Shown piece after piece: positions 44,188 to 56,747 of a DNA stretch of 64,000 nucleotides. The notes under the pieces were generated by a model, which worked only from the letters and a program-made list of their open reading frames with translations, did no database searches and had not been told where the DNA came from. Numbering within the stretch: the first letter of the stretch is position 1; each line of letters begins with the position of its first letter. The stretch covers positions 14,802,402-14,866,401 of the forward strand of contig CM028334.1 of the NCBI GenBank assembly GCA_016647705.1, written 5' to 3'. Made by a program: the position numbers and the translations under genes. The DNA is from Eucommia ulmoides (lineage: Eukaryota; Streptophyta; Magnoliopsida; Garryales; Eucommiaceae).

Positions 44188-46663
44188 TGTCACATCCCAC
44201 CTCGGACATCCGTCACCGTGGGGCCAGCGTGACGTCGACATAACATCACCTGACCGTTAAACCAACTCATAAAACAACAATATACATGAAATAATATAAA
44301 ATGATCTATACAACATATACAAAATTTAGTGCTATAGGGACAGACCCGTCCCAAAAGTAAGAACAACAAAATAAATCTCATGAATCTCTCTTTGGTTCAT
44401 CTCTGACAACTCGTCTCTAAACACTCCCATATGACTCCATCGCATGACACGCATAACTCTAACTAGTGCTAGTAGGGAACCGATTCCTAGCTGATTCACC
44501 TGCGAGTATACTGCATTCTTAGTAAAAATATTTTATAATAATAAATCATTCTACCACATCTAAATGGATCAAGCGTAAGTATATAAACACCACATAGCTC
44601 ATAAAATCTCCAGTATATAAGCAGTGAAAATAAAGCGATATAGATAAGTTTCATCCAAATCCATCTAGTATAAAATCATACCAATCACCATAATAAATAA
44701 TAAATCACCCAATATAAGTAAAACATCACATCTCAAACACATATCTCAAACCACCACTCCACCACAACAGACACTGGCTAGCCATAGTGATCGTTTTAAC
44801 CTCACGATCGGGAGTTGCAACGGTACCGTACCATCCGTAGGATATGCCTTCCTACGAACATCCATCACTCTGCTGAAGCAGATAATCTCTGTGCAGATAA
44901 ACATCTAACATCACTCTGACAAAGCAGATAAACATCACTCCGCCGAAGCGGATAACTTCACTCTGTCGAAACAGATAAATACTATGGCATCATCCAATTA
45001 ATAACATCGTCAAATCAATACCACTACTATGCCGAAATAGATAATCATCACTCTGCCGAAGCAGATAAATACTATAGTATTGTCAAATCAATAACATCAT
45101 CATCAAATCACAAATCAATAACATCATCTAATCAATATCGTCAAATCTCAAACATCACCCTCTATTTCCAAAACTGATTTTAATCCAAAATCATATTTTT
45201 CACTTTCTTTTAAAAACCGTCAAGAAGACAGTATACTCACCTGGTTATCCGCTCTGCAAAACTTGCTATTGACCACACTCTATCGGGACGCCAGTGCCTG
45301 CGAACCTAACGGTAATAGAGCCTAAGTTAATAATCTATTTAAAATAACCAACTCATTCAATGCAGGCCCTACGTTTTCATAATTTTCTTGTCCCCACGTT
45401 TTCTTATTAAAAATTATTATTCGGTTAATTTCACTCCGTTAATATTCATTGTATCAGTTTATTAAGATTAATGATTATAAAATATTATTTCGATCACAAC
45501 AATTACTAATATGAATGCGAAAGAAAAATCTTAATGCCTAACAATTTAATTTAATCGATAATAATATCCTGATGAAAAATGTTACCTGTTCCGAAACATT
45601 CACGATCCGCAAGACGGATGGTTGGATTTTATTGGGGTGGTTTATGTAATAATTTTTTTTTTCTTCTCTTCTTCTTTCTTTCTCTGTTTCTTGTTTTGTT
45701 TGTTGGGTTCCCTGCCGATCCGCTTCCCTCTCCTCTTTCTCTTCTGCTTCATTATGGATTCAGCCGACCAACCACCATTCACCCACGAACCCACATGATC
45801 GCCAGCCGATTACACCACACACGCACAACAAAGCCAGATGAACACATACACAATGTCCGACGACCAACGCACACCACCGACGACGACACACGCACACACT
45901 CGTCGGAGGAGCACACACACCGTCAAGATTGAAGAATACCCCCACACACACGCATACGAACCACCACAACCCACGAAATCGACGACGTCCACCGGCCGAC
46001 GACACCCTCTCTCTCTCTACTCTAGCGACGACGGCGACCACACTCACACGAAGAACACGAACACATACCCACGTTGCGTTTCTATTTTCTATTTTGAATT
46101 TTCGCTGCCGATGAGCTCTCTGTCTCTCTCTCTCTCTAACCCATCGCTGGCAAAGAACATCGACTATCCAACCCTGTTCTCTCTCTCTCTTCTTTCTCTT
46201 TCTCTTTTTGTGTTTCTGATTTTCCTCCCCTTCGGATTGAGTCTGCATGTAAGTATATAATGCATGAATCAAGTGGTCTGAAGATTTGATCTAAAAATGC
46301 CACGTCTCCCACTTCCCGATCCTTCTCTACCTCCGGCGAATCTTCATGGCACACAGCAAACCCGCACAGATGGGTATATATACATATTATAAAAAAATCT
46401 TTTGTTTAATTACTCTTTTCTCTCCCTAATTTCCATAACTCTCATTTTTAGTTCAAATCACCATTTATGAGTTTCTAAAATGGTAATTTCACCCTTAACA
46501 TTTTAAATTTTTGGTTTAAAGTGAAAATTTGCATCCCAAGTTTAGAATAAATGTTGCTAAATATTCAATTTGACCTCTAAACTTTTATTTTGAATTTTAA
46601 TTAACCCATTTTCACCCCAAATTTTCCCAGTTACTCTAAATTGAAACTAATATATACAGAACT
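44188..46663 (-). mobile_element. Solo LTR of a B-related chromovirus inside LTR3 of E
   Basis: It begins TGTCACATCCC on the + strand inside an (AT)n tract and ends around 46658-46663. An atata at 44183-44187 and 46664-46668 may be the target duplication, but the AT context makes this weak. Conserved blocks of the B family are present: ACGGTACCGT (44820-44829), the hairpin array, the gtgcctgcgaacc block (~45293) and a CA-rich stretch (45780-46080). No primer site or coding part is attached, so it is a solo LTR. Confidence 0.8.
44863..45075. repeat. Hairpin array, copy in the solo LTR
   Basis: The units are TCTGCTGAAGCAGA (44869-44882), TCTGACAAAGCAGA, TCCGCCGAAGCGGA, TCTGTCGAAACAGA, an outlying CTATGCCGAAATAG and TCTGCCGAAGCAGA. 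Compared with B, base pairs differ in both arms at once in several units. Confidence 0.85.
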
Positions 46664-47553
46664 ATATATTTTAAGAATATCAACAGTTACGGTATTATAT
46701 ATTTGGGTGTTCTGATTTAGATTTTGACTTCATATTTCAGGTAGAATTTCTAACTTTTCTAATATTTGTATTTAATCTGTCTATTGGGTGATTTATGTTA
46801 GTATTGTCGGTGAGTTTATCGTTGTTAGTTCGCATGAAATAATTATGACTATGTGAAAATTATGTGAAAATCATGGCAAGGTATTTTATTTGTCGTGATA
46901 ATGAAATGCACGTATTAGAGGGGTTGGAGTTCTACTAAGCATTGGCTCACAACCCCATAGTTTTGATTGCAGGATCGGTGAGAGTAAAACGGTGCCAGAA
47001 ATTATTTAAATATATTGAAAATAGTGTGGCGCCAGAAATTATATTAGAGTTTCTATTTAACGTGTAATAGTTCTATTTGTTATTTATATAAAAAATCAAT
47101 AGTTGAATTGGAAATTCCTTAATGCTAAGCCACTGTTATGGAATTATGTTGATAGTTGAATTGGAAATCCTTATTGAATAAACTAAGCCACTAGTCCTTA
47201 ATGAATTTCTATAAGTCAGATTTGTTATTATGTTGATAGTTGGATATAAGTTTATTCAACTATCGATTAATTATAATTTATCTATTTAATTATTTGTTAT
47301 TAATTAATTTATAAATGGCAAAATATTCGTGATGGAATTTTATCTGAATTTCTAATTAATTTTCTAATAGTTGAATTTATTATTTACCGGTATAAAAATT
47401 GAATCAATCAATTTGATATTTATGATTATCTCCGTTCTTTGAAAAAAAAATTGGATTTTATAGAATGAAAATTCAATCAATCGATTTTAGTGTTAATTTC
47501 TCTAAAGGGAGAAATTGCGTGATGGCCCTGGGAAACCGGGCCGTTACAGGTAT

Positions 47554-48290
47554 GAAGAGAGCTACTTTTGTCAACGGATCCACTATCACCCATATAGAAT
47601 CAAATCCTTCAGGAGTTCTTGGTAACCCGATCATAAGATCCATAATGACATGGTCCAACTTTCACTCAGGGATAGATATTGGCTGTAAGGCTCCCTTCGG
47701 TTGTTGATGTTTACCTTTAACTTACTGACAGGTCAAACATCGAGCCACATACTGAGCAACATCATTTTTTATGCCACTCTACCAATACTGTCTTTTCGTA
47801 TCCTGATACATCTTGTCATTGCCAGGATTTATGATAAAACGGGTCCTGTGTACTTCATCCAGTATAGCTTGCCCTAGCTGTTGAATATCTGGAACAATTA
47901 TTCTCTTTCCGAAATAGAGAGATCCATCCAGACAAATCTCTCATCCTTCAAAATATTCATCATTTTGGTTTCTTCTCCAAATTTTACAAAGTGCATCGTC
48001 TTGGTACTGATTCTCCTTAATGATCTGCAGAAGTAATGGGGTAGCAATGGCATTGTGGATGAAGACTTGGTTATAATTCTCGGTGTATTGAGGATTGTAA
48101 TTTCTAATTACTACCAATCTCTTCCAATCTACCGAAGCCAAACTTTCCATAATGCATTGATTCGTACGACTTAAAGCATCTACTACCACATTGGCCCTCC
48201 CAGGATGATATTGCAAGGTGAAATTGTAATCCTCCATATATTCCATCCATTTTCTTTGCCTTAAATTCAAGTCTCTTTGTGTGAACAAAT
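47554..48290 (-). pseudogene. Element D RNase H end and integrase N-terminal half
   Basis: From 48288 the frame reads [34 protein letters not shown] (the RNase H/integrase junction typical of Ty3/gypsy), and through YFEG to 47941. A stop follows. The zinc-binding segment lies around 47700-47860. The integrase core begins at 47658 with MDLMIGLPRTPEGFDSIWVI, then DPLTKVALFIPVT, which breaks at the insertion of E. The first catalytic Asp region (DLMIGLP, normally DFI.GLP) is present. Confidence 0.8.
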
Positions 48291-49440
48291 ATTTGAGACT
48301 TTTATGATCTGAGAAAATCTTAAATGTTGCACCATAAAGATAACATCTCTAGATATCCACTGCCAGCTCTAAATCATGGGTCAGATAATTTTGTTCATGA
48401 GGTTTGAGTTGTCAGGAGGCATAAGAGACAACTCTTCAATGCTACATCAGAACACATCCTAACCCTCTTCCCAAAGCATCAATATAAACTTTATATCGTT
48501 TATTTGGGTCGGGAATGATAAAGACTTGAGCACTAATCAATCTGTCCTTTAGTTATTGAAATACTGCCTCGCATTTGTCACTCCATTCAAACTTAACTTC
48601 TTTCTTGGTGAGTCTGGTCATAGGCAAGGCAATTTGAAAAACGTTTTCCACAAAACGTTGATAGTATCCAACTAATTCTAGAAAACTTTGAACCTCCGTC
48701 ACATTCCTAGGTCTCGGCCAGTCCAAGATGGCTTCAATCTTAGATGGATGAACTTAAATTCCTTGGCGACAAATAACATACCCAAGGAACTTCACTTCTG
48801 TTAACCAGAAGTCACACTTTTCAAACTTTGCATAAAGTTGGTGGTCACAGAGTGTTTGCAAAGCAATCCGGAAATGTGTCTTATGTACTTCTTATGTCTT
48901 AGAGTAAATCAAATGTCATCAATAAACACCACCATAAATTGATCCACGTAAGGTCGAAAGATCATGTTCATCAAGTCCATAAAGGTTGCAGGAGCATTCG
49001 TCAGTCCAAAAGGCATGACAAGGAACTCAAAGTGTCCATACTTCATCCGAAAAGTTGTTTTAGGAATGTATTCCTCCCGGATCTTCAATTGATGATATCC
49101 TGATCTAAAATCAATCTTGGAAAAGAATTGGGATCCTCCTAGCTGATCAAAGAACTCATCAATTCTCGGTAAAGAGTATTTTTTTTTCACTGTAACTCTG
49201 TTAAGTAATCGATAGTCAACGCAAAGTCATAATGTACCGTCATGTTTTTTTGCAAATAAAACAAAAGCTCCTGACGGTGAGGTACTATTTCTGATAAACC
49301 CTTTCTTAGCTAGTTCCTCTAACTCTTTCCATAATTTTTCTAACTCCGCTGGAGCCATTTGATAAAGAGTAATTGAAATTGGCGTCGTACCTGGGTAGAG
49401 GTCAATACGGAACTCTATCTCCATGTCTGGTGGTAACCTT
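48291..49440 (-). pseudogene. Element D reverse transcriptase and RNase H
   Basis: The RT frame begins about 49424 (MEIEFRIDLYPGTTPISITL; MAPAELEKLWKEL), has a stop near 49200-49225, and continues 49190-48909: [53 protein letters not shown], and the catalytic VVFIDDI box with both Asp kept. RNase H runs from about 48900 to 48300 in several frames, with recognisable thumb and RNase H blocks but frameshifts. Catalytic residues remain, so loss of function comes from stops and frame changes. Confidence 0.8.
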
Positions 49441-49518
49441 GGAAATTCTTTTGGGAATATATCAAGGTATTATTTTACGGCCGGGAGATTCATAAATCGA
49501 TCCATTCTACCTACTTTA

Positions 49519-49960
49519 TTATCTAATTCTGTGTACAAGACTAGTGTTTCTCTCCTTTAGCAACAGGCTAGGGGATGAGTAACTTGACTTTCCTTGGTAT
49601 AGGACTGTAGTACTATCATCCAAACACAGTGTCACTCTTTGTAGTTGACAATCCACTATAGTTCTATATTTGGATAACCAGTCCATACCTAAGATAACAT
49701 CAAACTGTTCCATGGGTAGAACTATCAAGTCAGCGAAGAACTTCTTATCCAGTATAGTGATTCGACATCTTCGACAAATCGAAATAAGATCCGCATAATC
49801 TCCAAGCGCAGTATTTACACATAAAGATGCATCTAAATTTTTCACACTAAAACCAAGTAATAAAGCAAATAAAGCAGACACAAATAAGTGCAATGCACTT
49901 GTATCAAATAATACATAAGCCCATGAGCGAGAGATAAGAAGCATACCATCAACCACGGCA
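49519..49960 (-). pseudogene. Element D aspartic protease
   Basis: The frame is open for 145 codons. The active site reads YVLFDTSALHLFVS (DTSA, where DTGA or DSGA is usual). The flap and second loop follow as LPMEQFDVILGMDWLSKY, a strongly conserved Ty3/gypsy protease motif. The C-terminal part leads to the spacer before RT. Confidence 0.8.
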
Positions 49961-50943
49961 TGACTACCTTGTGCCTAGGTATCGCCCTCGCCAATACCGT
50001 AACTCTGGACTCGAGCCTTTCCTTTTTCTTTATTGCTTCTTCCTCAGCTACCTTGTCTTCCCTGAGGTATATTCTGGTAAGATATGGCTGCAGGTGGCTA
50101 ATACTGTGGTAGAGACTGAGGATGGTACTGATATTGCGGTTGATAATCATATGTCTAATAATTTTGTAGTGGATAGCTTGGCACAGACTATTGAGACTGT
50201 ATAGGTCTCACCTGATTTCTTTGATTAGAGTATTGGAGGTTGTTGGATCACTACTCCTGTTGCTGCTAATGAACTGGGCAATTCTTCTTGACATGTCTTG
50301 GCTGCCCACACACGTAGCAGGTATAAGGTTTGGAATATCCACTACCAAATGAGCTACTCCTGTCGCCACTACCGCTGGTGTTTCCAATATTACCTTGACT
50401 TTAGCAACCATTCTGGCTCTTGCGAGTCATTTTCCGTGACCCCTGGTTTCTTTTAGATAAATAAGATGATCTTGCTCCACTCTAAGTGTTGTTGCTACCA
50501 ATAGAGAGCAGGTACGGACACCAACCGCTACTACTTGTCTCTAGATATTGTGTTGGAGTCCCGTCTCGAATTTCACACACTTCTCTATCTCGCTGGACAC
50601 AGGCCCCGATGCAAATTGAGGCAACTTAGAGAATTTGGCCGCGTACTCTAACACTGTCATGTCTTTCTGAGTGAGGTTGAATATCTTATCTTCTTCCAGT
50701 GACTTGGGAAATAAATTCTCATAGAATAAATCACAAAACATATCCCAAGTCATATTAGTAGAGTCATTGCTCCTCTTGGTTCACTCCTACCAAAATTCTG
50801 CTTAACCTTCGAGTTTAGTGATTACGAACTCAACTCGGTAAATCGTTGGGATCTGGAGTACATCAAAATGATGACCCATAGTCCTTATCCAGCACTCAAC
50901 CTTGATGACATCTAGGCCGCCTCAAAATGGCTCAATCGACAGC
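49961..50943 (-). pseudogene. Element D gag, major part with zinc knuckle
   Basis: From the copia border, reading is GGLDVIKVECWIRTMGHHFD, two or three stops, then MTWDMFCDLFYENLFPKSLE and QKDMTVLEYAAKFSKLPQFA: a retrotransposon gag capsid domain. The CCHC zinc knuckle CYVCGQPRHVKKNC lies at 50275-50322 with all four ligands intact. The Tyr/Gln-rich linker before protease is at 50000-50200. The N-terminal part of the same gag lies beyond the insertion at 62306-62492. Confidence 0.8.
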
Positions 50944-51407
50944 TCTTAGCCCAATGAGCTACCCAAAAGAGAGGTGAATTGGATAGTCATAAAAAAATTA
51001 AACAAATTAAATCTCTAACACGTAATTATCAAATAATCAATTTTACTAAATTACTTATTATCTTCGTTACGTAACGAATAAGTGTTTAAATAGGTATACA
51101 TCCAAACAAAATATAATAAAAGTAAAGAATGTAGTACACCAATATATATCCTGATTCAACAAGTTAGCCTTACCTAATCCAATCCCCTAAACTCCACGGA
51201 GATTCGCAACCTCTAACCTCTGATTCCTTTACTAGGTAGGAACCAAACCTTTACAACGATTCATTTACTAGGCTCAGAATTAACCTTTACAGTTTTCTTT
51301 TTCCCAAGCTAAGGAAGAACCTTATCTTTTTACCAAATTAAAGGTTAACCTAATTCTATTACAAGAAGAATAAAACCTTAATTTTTTTACAGACTAAAAA
51401 TCGAACC
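50944..51407 (-). repeat. Copia-like LTR fragment 1
   Basis: It begins tcttagcccaatgagctaccc, a decayed version of the LTR start, and stops where the next LTR begins at 51408. It matches the first ~460 bp of 58026-60353. Confidence 0.75.
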
Positions 51408-51563
51408 TGTTGGCCCAGTGAGCTACCTGAGAGGGGAGTGAATTGGGTAAATAAAAATTAATCTAAATAATAATGCCTCAAAAATCAAATAATTAATTTT
51501 ATTCTAAATTAATTATTATCTCTTTGTAGCAGCGGATAAGTGTTATAATCTCTAGATGCACAC
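51408..51563 (-). repeat. Copia-like LTR fragment 2, outer part
   Basis: It begins TGTTGGCCCAGTGAGC and is interrupted at 51563 by the insertion whose target duplication is CACAC. It continues at 56748. Confidence 0.8.
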
Positions 51564-53190
51564 TGGTAGGGGCGTGGAATATACGCCGCTACTTACACTC
51601 GCAAGTATACGAGGTCTAAGTTTTAGTATAGTGTGATCGTGAAAGATCGGGTTATCGTATCCACAGGGATTGGTGTCGTTACTATCGAATACCGCGTTTG
51701 TCGTGACCTAACTTTATCTAGGCGAAATTTTTTTTTATTTAATTAATTAAAGCAATACTAATATAACCTAAATTAACTACACGAATATACTAATATGTTT
51801 TAGGGTTAAGAATTGCCTAGGGATTAATGTGTTTACAAATACGTGTTCGAATTCGATTTACTCACGTTTACGGTGTTCGACCTATTTGACAACCTCGGCA
51901 CGTAAACTCCATCGCCACCTCTCCCGAGTATAAGATGGGGGAATATATGATTTTGAGTCACCAAAAAAGTCCCCCTCAATGTCTTAATGACCCTAGGTCA
52001 TGTGAGTCTCGCCTAGCGTCATTGATTACACACAATTCAACTCCCGACCGGGTCATTGGATCGTGCATTGTATTTACCCTATCGACAATCTCCATTCTAA
52101 AACTCCCTCACCACCTCTCCCGAGTGTAAGACGAGGGATATAACATGACTTCGGGTCAATGAAGAAGTCCTCCTCAACGTCTTCATGACCCTAGGTTGCG
52201 TGAGTCTTGCCCCAACGTCATCGATTGTCCACAATTCAAACCCCTACCAGGTTATAGAATCGTGGCGTTTGTTTACTCAAATCCGAATCCGGGGTTTGTC
52301 AAAACCCCATATTCTCCATTTATCTAACTAAGCATGATGAACAAACAATACGATAAATACAATCAAACAACGAAGAATAATCACAAACGAAACACTGAAA
52401 TCATCCAAACAATGTATTTATAAATATATTATTATCCCTACTACAATCCATATTTAACTCGTGGCCATAGCTACATATACCATAAAATAACGAGCTAAAC
52501 CTGCTCACATGATCCTAAGATAAAGAAATAAGAAAAAATAATCGACGAACTTAGCCTCGTTCGAAGATAAACCACTAAGAACGCTCAACGATCGATTCGC
52601 CGTCTTCTCCACTTCGGGATGTGAGCTCCACCTCTAAAACACCTAAACCATATCCTAAATATAACTTAAGGTGCCTAAATGGCCAGGGGGATCCAAGAGA
52701 GGGGGAGAGGGGATGGTATTTATTGACAAAATATCTAAAAAATATATAAAAAAAATATCTAGGGTGTGTATAGGCTCACCACCGCGGCTGTGAGATTCAG
52801 CACCGCGGCGGTGGGTAGGTCGATGAGTTGATCACCGCAGCGGTCTGGACAGTGATAGATTTGGAAAACATTCTGCTGGTTCGTCTCATCGGCGGTGGTT
52901 CGTCAGTAGCATTTGTCTTCTCAGCATCTTCACTGCTGCGGCGGTGGTCCGAACGCCGCGGCGGTGGGCTTGTTTCACAATTTTGCCTCTGAGCTTATTT
53001 TTTCCACCATTCTTCGACCGTTTTTGGTTCGATCTCATCGTTTTTGCTCTAGTTTCCTATCTTTTTGCCCTACACGCCTGATTTATACAAAAAGTAATAA
53101 AACTAATTAAAACATAATAAAATTACTATATAAACGCTCCAAAACTAATTTAATTCAGTTTGGAAATACGTAGGTAGATCACACCTATTA
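51564..53190 (-). repeat. 3' LTR of the non-autonomous Athila-like element
   Basis: It ends cacctatta on the + strand (CA changed to TA), directly before the complement of the polypurine tract (aatacccccaaactt, 53191-53205). The palindrome cluster lies at 52775-52965. The start lacks ~30 bp that are present in the other LTR. Confidence 0.9.
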
Positions 53191-55098
53191 AATACCCCCA
53201 AACTTGAAATTTGGCTAGTCCTCGAGCCAAACACACACACGAAAACGAAAATACACAAACTGAATTAAATAACAAATAACCTAAAAACAATCTAAACATA
53301 AAGACATGTGAGTTTTACATTCTTTTAACGGCATAGTTATTGTTGTCCCTCAACAACAGCCAGTCATATTGAGTTCATGCGGTAATACACATCATGTAAT
53401 GTTCTAGAATTTCGACGTGCAATACTGGTGAATGCCATTCTATATCCTGTAAATGTGTTAGTACAAGACTCAATAATATAACTATACAATGACCGGATTG
53501 GATTATCCCCCAACGAAATTCATGACTTGGACCGTGAAGGACTAGGATTACCATACGCTTGATTGGGGTCCATTCTCTACTAATGTAGGTTAAGTAGTTC
53601 AAAAAGATTAGAAGAACTTGGTTCGGTTAAGGAATAGTTGGCCAAGGGTATTTCGGAATAGAAAACAGGTTAACGTTGTTAACTTAATGTTACCCAAGGC
53701 TCAACGCTTGGCACATTCACTCTCGAACCCCCATACTTAGATTGGAAACAATCCCGAACATGCATTTAAGACCGACTTACTCACTTGTCAAAAGAAACGG
53801 AAATAAAAACCGTATTTACATTTGATTTTTTTTTTTTCTATTTTTTTTTCTTTTCTTTTCAATGAATACACCCCCAAACTTATTTGATTGTTACAATTGA
53901 AGAGGTGTGTGAAATACAAATAAAAAATTACAAATGGGTACTCAAATACCGAACCAATTAGAAGTTCGCCCTAAACCCATCCGCTTACATCAAGTAGCAT
54001 TTATAATTGCTAACTTGATTCAATCAAATGTGCCTTTAAATTCAGTGATTTAGGTTTGGAAAAAAATCCACTGGCTAGGGTATTAGTTTATATGTTCAGA
54101 ATTGAATTGACATTTAGACTTCGATAGGGAAACAAGAGATAAACATGTATTAGGGTAGGCTTAAAAAGGCTCAAGCGACAAAGAGAATGTCTAAATCACA
54201 TCTGCTGAGCTACCTCGCCTAGGATTTCACCTCAAGCTTCCCCTCAATCAAGTTTTCGAATCCTTAATGCGTCACGAATTTGGCTAATCGATAATTGTCC
54301 TCAAATCAATTAAATAGGAATACATTGAGTGTATGTGCTCGTGCAAATTAGGATCTACAATAATTTTTACCAAAAAGCATAGTCAAGCACACAAAATCAC
54401 ACATGCATGGGTATTACCCTTGATTTCGAAAACAACCAGGGGTAATTATAATCATTGGGTAATGGCCTAGATGAACGCAAAACTAAACATGAAAATAACA
54501 ACACAAAAACATAAACACATTCTAACGTAAACACACATGCAATATGAGAAAACGATAACACATAAACTAACATACTACATACTACACATCACTTCCAAAC
54601 TCAAAATGGACAATGTCCTCAGCGAACCCAATCATTATTCTCAACATATGAAATTTAAAGTATGCTGACGAAGGGTGTTTAAAACACTTACCTAGGAGGC
54701 GAGAGGATCTCGCCTCCTATTCAAGTCGGATGTGAGGATTTAACTTATTTGACCTTAGGTTGCCTCCCAAGAAGTGCGTGGTTTAATGTCCTCAGCCTGA
54801 CATTTTCATAACGCCCTCAAGAATGGAGAGGTTTTGCTTTGGATGGCTCAATCTTTCAACGAAACGCCTCACCGGATTATGTGCTTGGCCAAGCAACCTA
54901 AAACGACTTGGAATCCCGTCGAAAGGGATACATCAATACCCAACGATCTAACATCGGCAACTACCCTGCATAAGAAACAAAAATAGAACTACAAACAAAA
55001 ATTATATACACTAAAAATGCCTAAATTAAAATCAAGTTATTTACTCTCAATATCGATAGTAACACTCCTTCCAATCCCCGACAACGGCGCCAAAAACT
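53191..55098 (-). other. Non-coding interior with primer site and repeated purine tracts
   Basis: A polypurine tract lies at 53191-53205. A second caccccc-aaacttattt tract at 53868-53882 corresponds to 7923-7935 in the related element. The primer site complement is at 55075-55092. No frame of note is present; short minus-strand frames at 53375-53602 and elsewhere match no family. Confidence 0.8.
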
Positions 55099-56742
55099 TG
55101 GTGGACGTTGACGAGAACTGAATCTGACAAACTTGGTAGAATATACGCCGCTACTTACACTCGCAAGTATACGAGGTCTAAGTTTTAATATAGTGTGATC
55201 GTGAAAGATCGGGTTATCGTATCCATATGGATTGATGTCGTTACTATCAAATATCGTGTTTGTCATAACCTAACTTTATCTAGGCAAAAAATAAATGTAT
55301 TTAATTAATTAAACTAATACTAATATAACCTAAATTAACTACACTAATATACTAATATGTTTTAGGGTGAAGAATTGCCTAGAGATTAATGTGTTTACAA
55401 GTATGTGTTCGATTTCGATTTACTTACGTTTACGGTGTTCGATCTATTTGACAACCTCAGTTCGTAAACTCTACCGTCACCTCTACCGAGTGTAAGACGG
55501 GGGAATTCATGACTTCCAGTCAATGAAGAAGTCCCCATCAACGTTTTAACGACCCCAGGTCATGTGAGTCTCGCCCAGCGTCATTGGTTGCACACAATCC
55601 AACTCCCAACCGATTCATTAGATCGTGCGTTGTATTTACCCTATCGACAATCTCCATTCTAAAAATCTCTCACCACCTCTCCCAAGTGTAAGACAATGGA
55701 TATAATTCGAGTTCGTGTCAACTAAGAATTCCTCCTCAACGTCTTAACCATCCTAGGTCGCGTGAGTCTTGCCCCAACGTCATCGATTGTCCACGATTCA
55801 AACCCCGACCGGGTTATAGAATCGTGGCGTTTGTTTACACAAGTCCAAATCCGTGGTTTATCAAAATCCCATATTCTCCATATATCTAACTAAGGATGAT
55901 AAACAAATAAGATGATAAATACAATCAAACTACGAAGAAAAATCACAAACGAAACACCAAAATCTTCCAAACAACGTATTTATAAATATATTGTTAATTC
56001 CTACTACAATCCATATTTAACTCGTGGCCATAGCCACATATACAATAAAGTAACAATCTAAACATGTTCACGTGATCCTAAGATAAAGAAATAAGGAAAA
56101 ACAATCAAAAAACTTAGCCACGTCCGAAGATAAACCGCTAAGAACGCTCAATGATTGATTCGTCATCTTCTCCACTTCGGGATGTGAGCTCTACCTCTAA
56201 AACACCTAAACCCTAGCCTAAATATAGTTTAAGGTGCCCAAATGGCCGGGAGGGTCCAAGAGAGGGGGAGAGGGGATGGTATTTATAGATAAAATATCTA
56301 AAAAAAATATCTATCCCGTGCAGAGGCTCACCGCCGCGGCCGTGGGATTCAGCGCCGCGGCGGTGGGTAGGTCAGTTAGTTGATCGCCGCAGCGGTGAGG
56401 ATAGCGATGGATTTGGAAAACATTCTGTTGGTTCACCACCTCGGCAGTGGTCCGTCAGTAGCATTTGTCTTCTCAGCATCTTCACCGCAGCGGTGGTGGT
56501 TTGAACGCCGTGGCGGTGGACTTGTTTCACAGTTTTGCCTCCGAGCTTGTTTTTCCTACCGTTCGTCGACCGTTTTTGGTTCGATCTCATCATTTTCGCT
56601 CTATTTTCCTATCTTTTTACCCCATACACCTGATTTATACAAACAGTAATAAAACTAATTAAAACGTAATAAAAATACTATATAAACGCTCAAAAACTAA
56701 CTTAATTCGGTTTGAAAATACGTAGGTAGATCATACCTGTCA
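55099..56742 (-). repeat. 5' LTR of the non-autonomous Athila-like element
   Basis: It begins TGGTGGACG on the + strand next to the primer site and ends tacctgtca. The palindrome cluster is at 56328-56520. Small frames over it (56372-56662) are LTR artefacts. Confidence 0.9.
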
Positions 56743-56747
56743 CACAC

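Larger units (their letters stand above)
36862..47548 (+). mobile_element. Element E: non-autonomous LTR element with three LTRs and two internal units
   Basis: It is inserted in the integrase of D with a perfect 5 bp duplication GGTAT (36857-36861 and 47549-47553). The order is LTR1 (36862-39759, holding a solo LTR), internal 1 (39760-41053), LTR2 (41054-42478), internal 2 (42479-43796), LTR3 (43797-47548, holding another solo LTR). No gag or pol is visible, and the ~1.3 kb internal parts end in a standard chromovirus-style polypurine tract. No primer site was recognised after the LTRs. It would depend on a related chromovirus for its enzymes. Confidence 0.85.
43797..47548 (+). repeat. LTR3 of E
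   Basis: It begins TTCAATACCCC (TG changed to TT) and ends gggccgttaca before the target duplication. Its last ~45 bases differ from the ends of LTR1 and LTR2 (gatggccctgggaaacc against gatacggcccagtg), which suggests it derives from a slightly different subfamily. The LTR1 and LTR2 ends are placed by analogy. Confidence 0.75.
51564..56742 (-). mobile_element. Non-autonomous Athila-like element (5.2 kb), no coding capacity
   Basis: LTRs are at 51564-53190 and 55099-56742. Perfect CACAC duplications lie at 51559-51563 and 56743-56747. The empty site is seen in a related LTR at 58162-58185 (ctagatgcacacccaaacaac). The primer site at 55075-55092 reads TGGCGCCGTTGTCGGGGA on the minus strand. The internal 1.9 kb holds no recognisable frame, but it matches, in complement, the 3' non-coding part of the element at 2835-9971, so it is an internally deleted member of that lineage. 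Confidence 0.9.
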
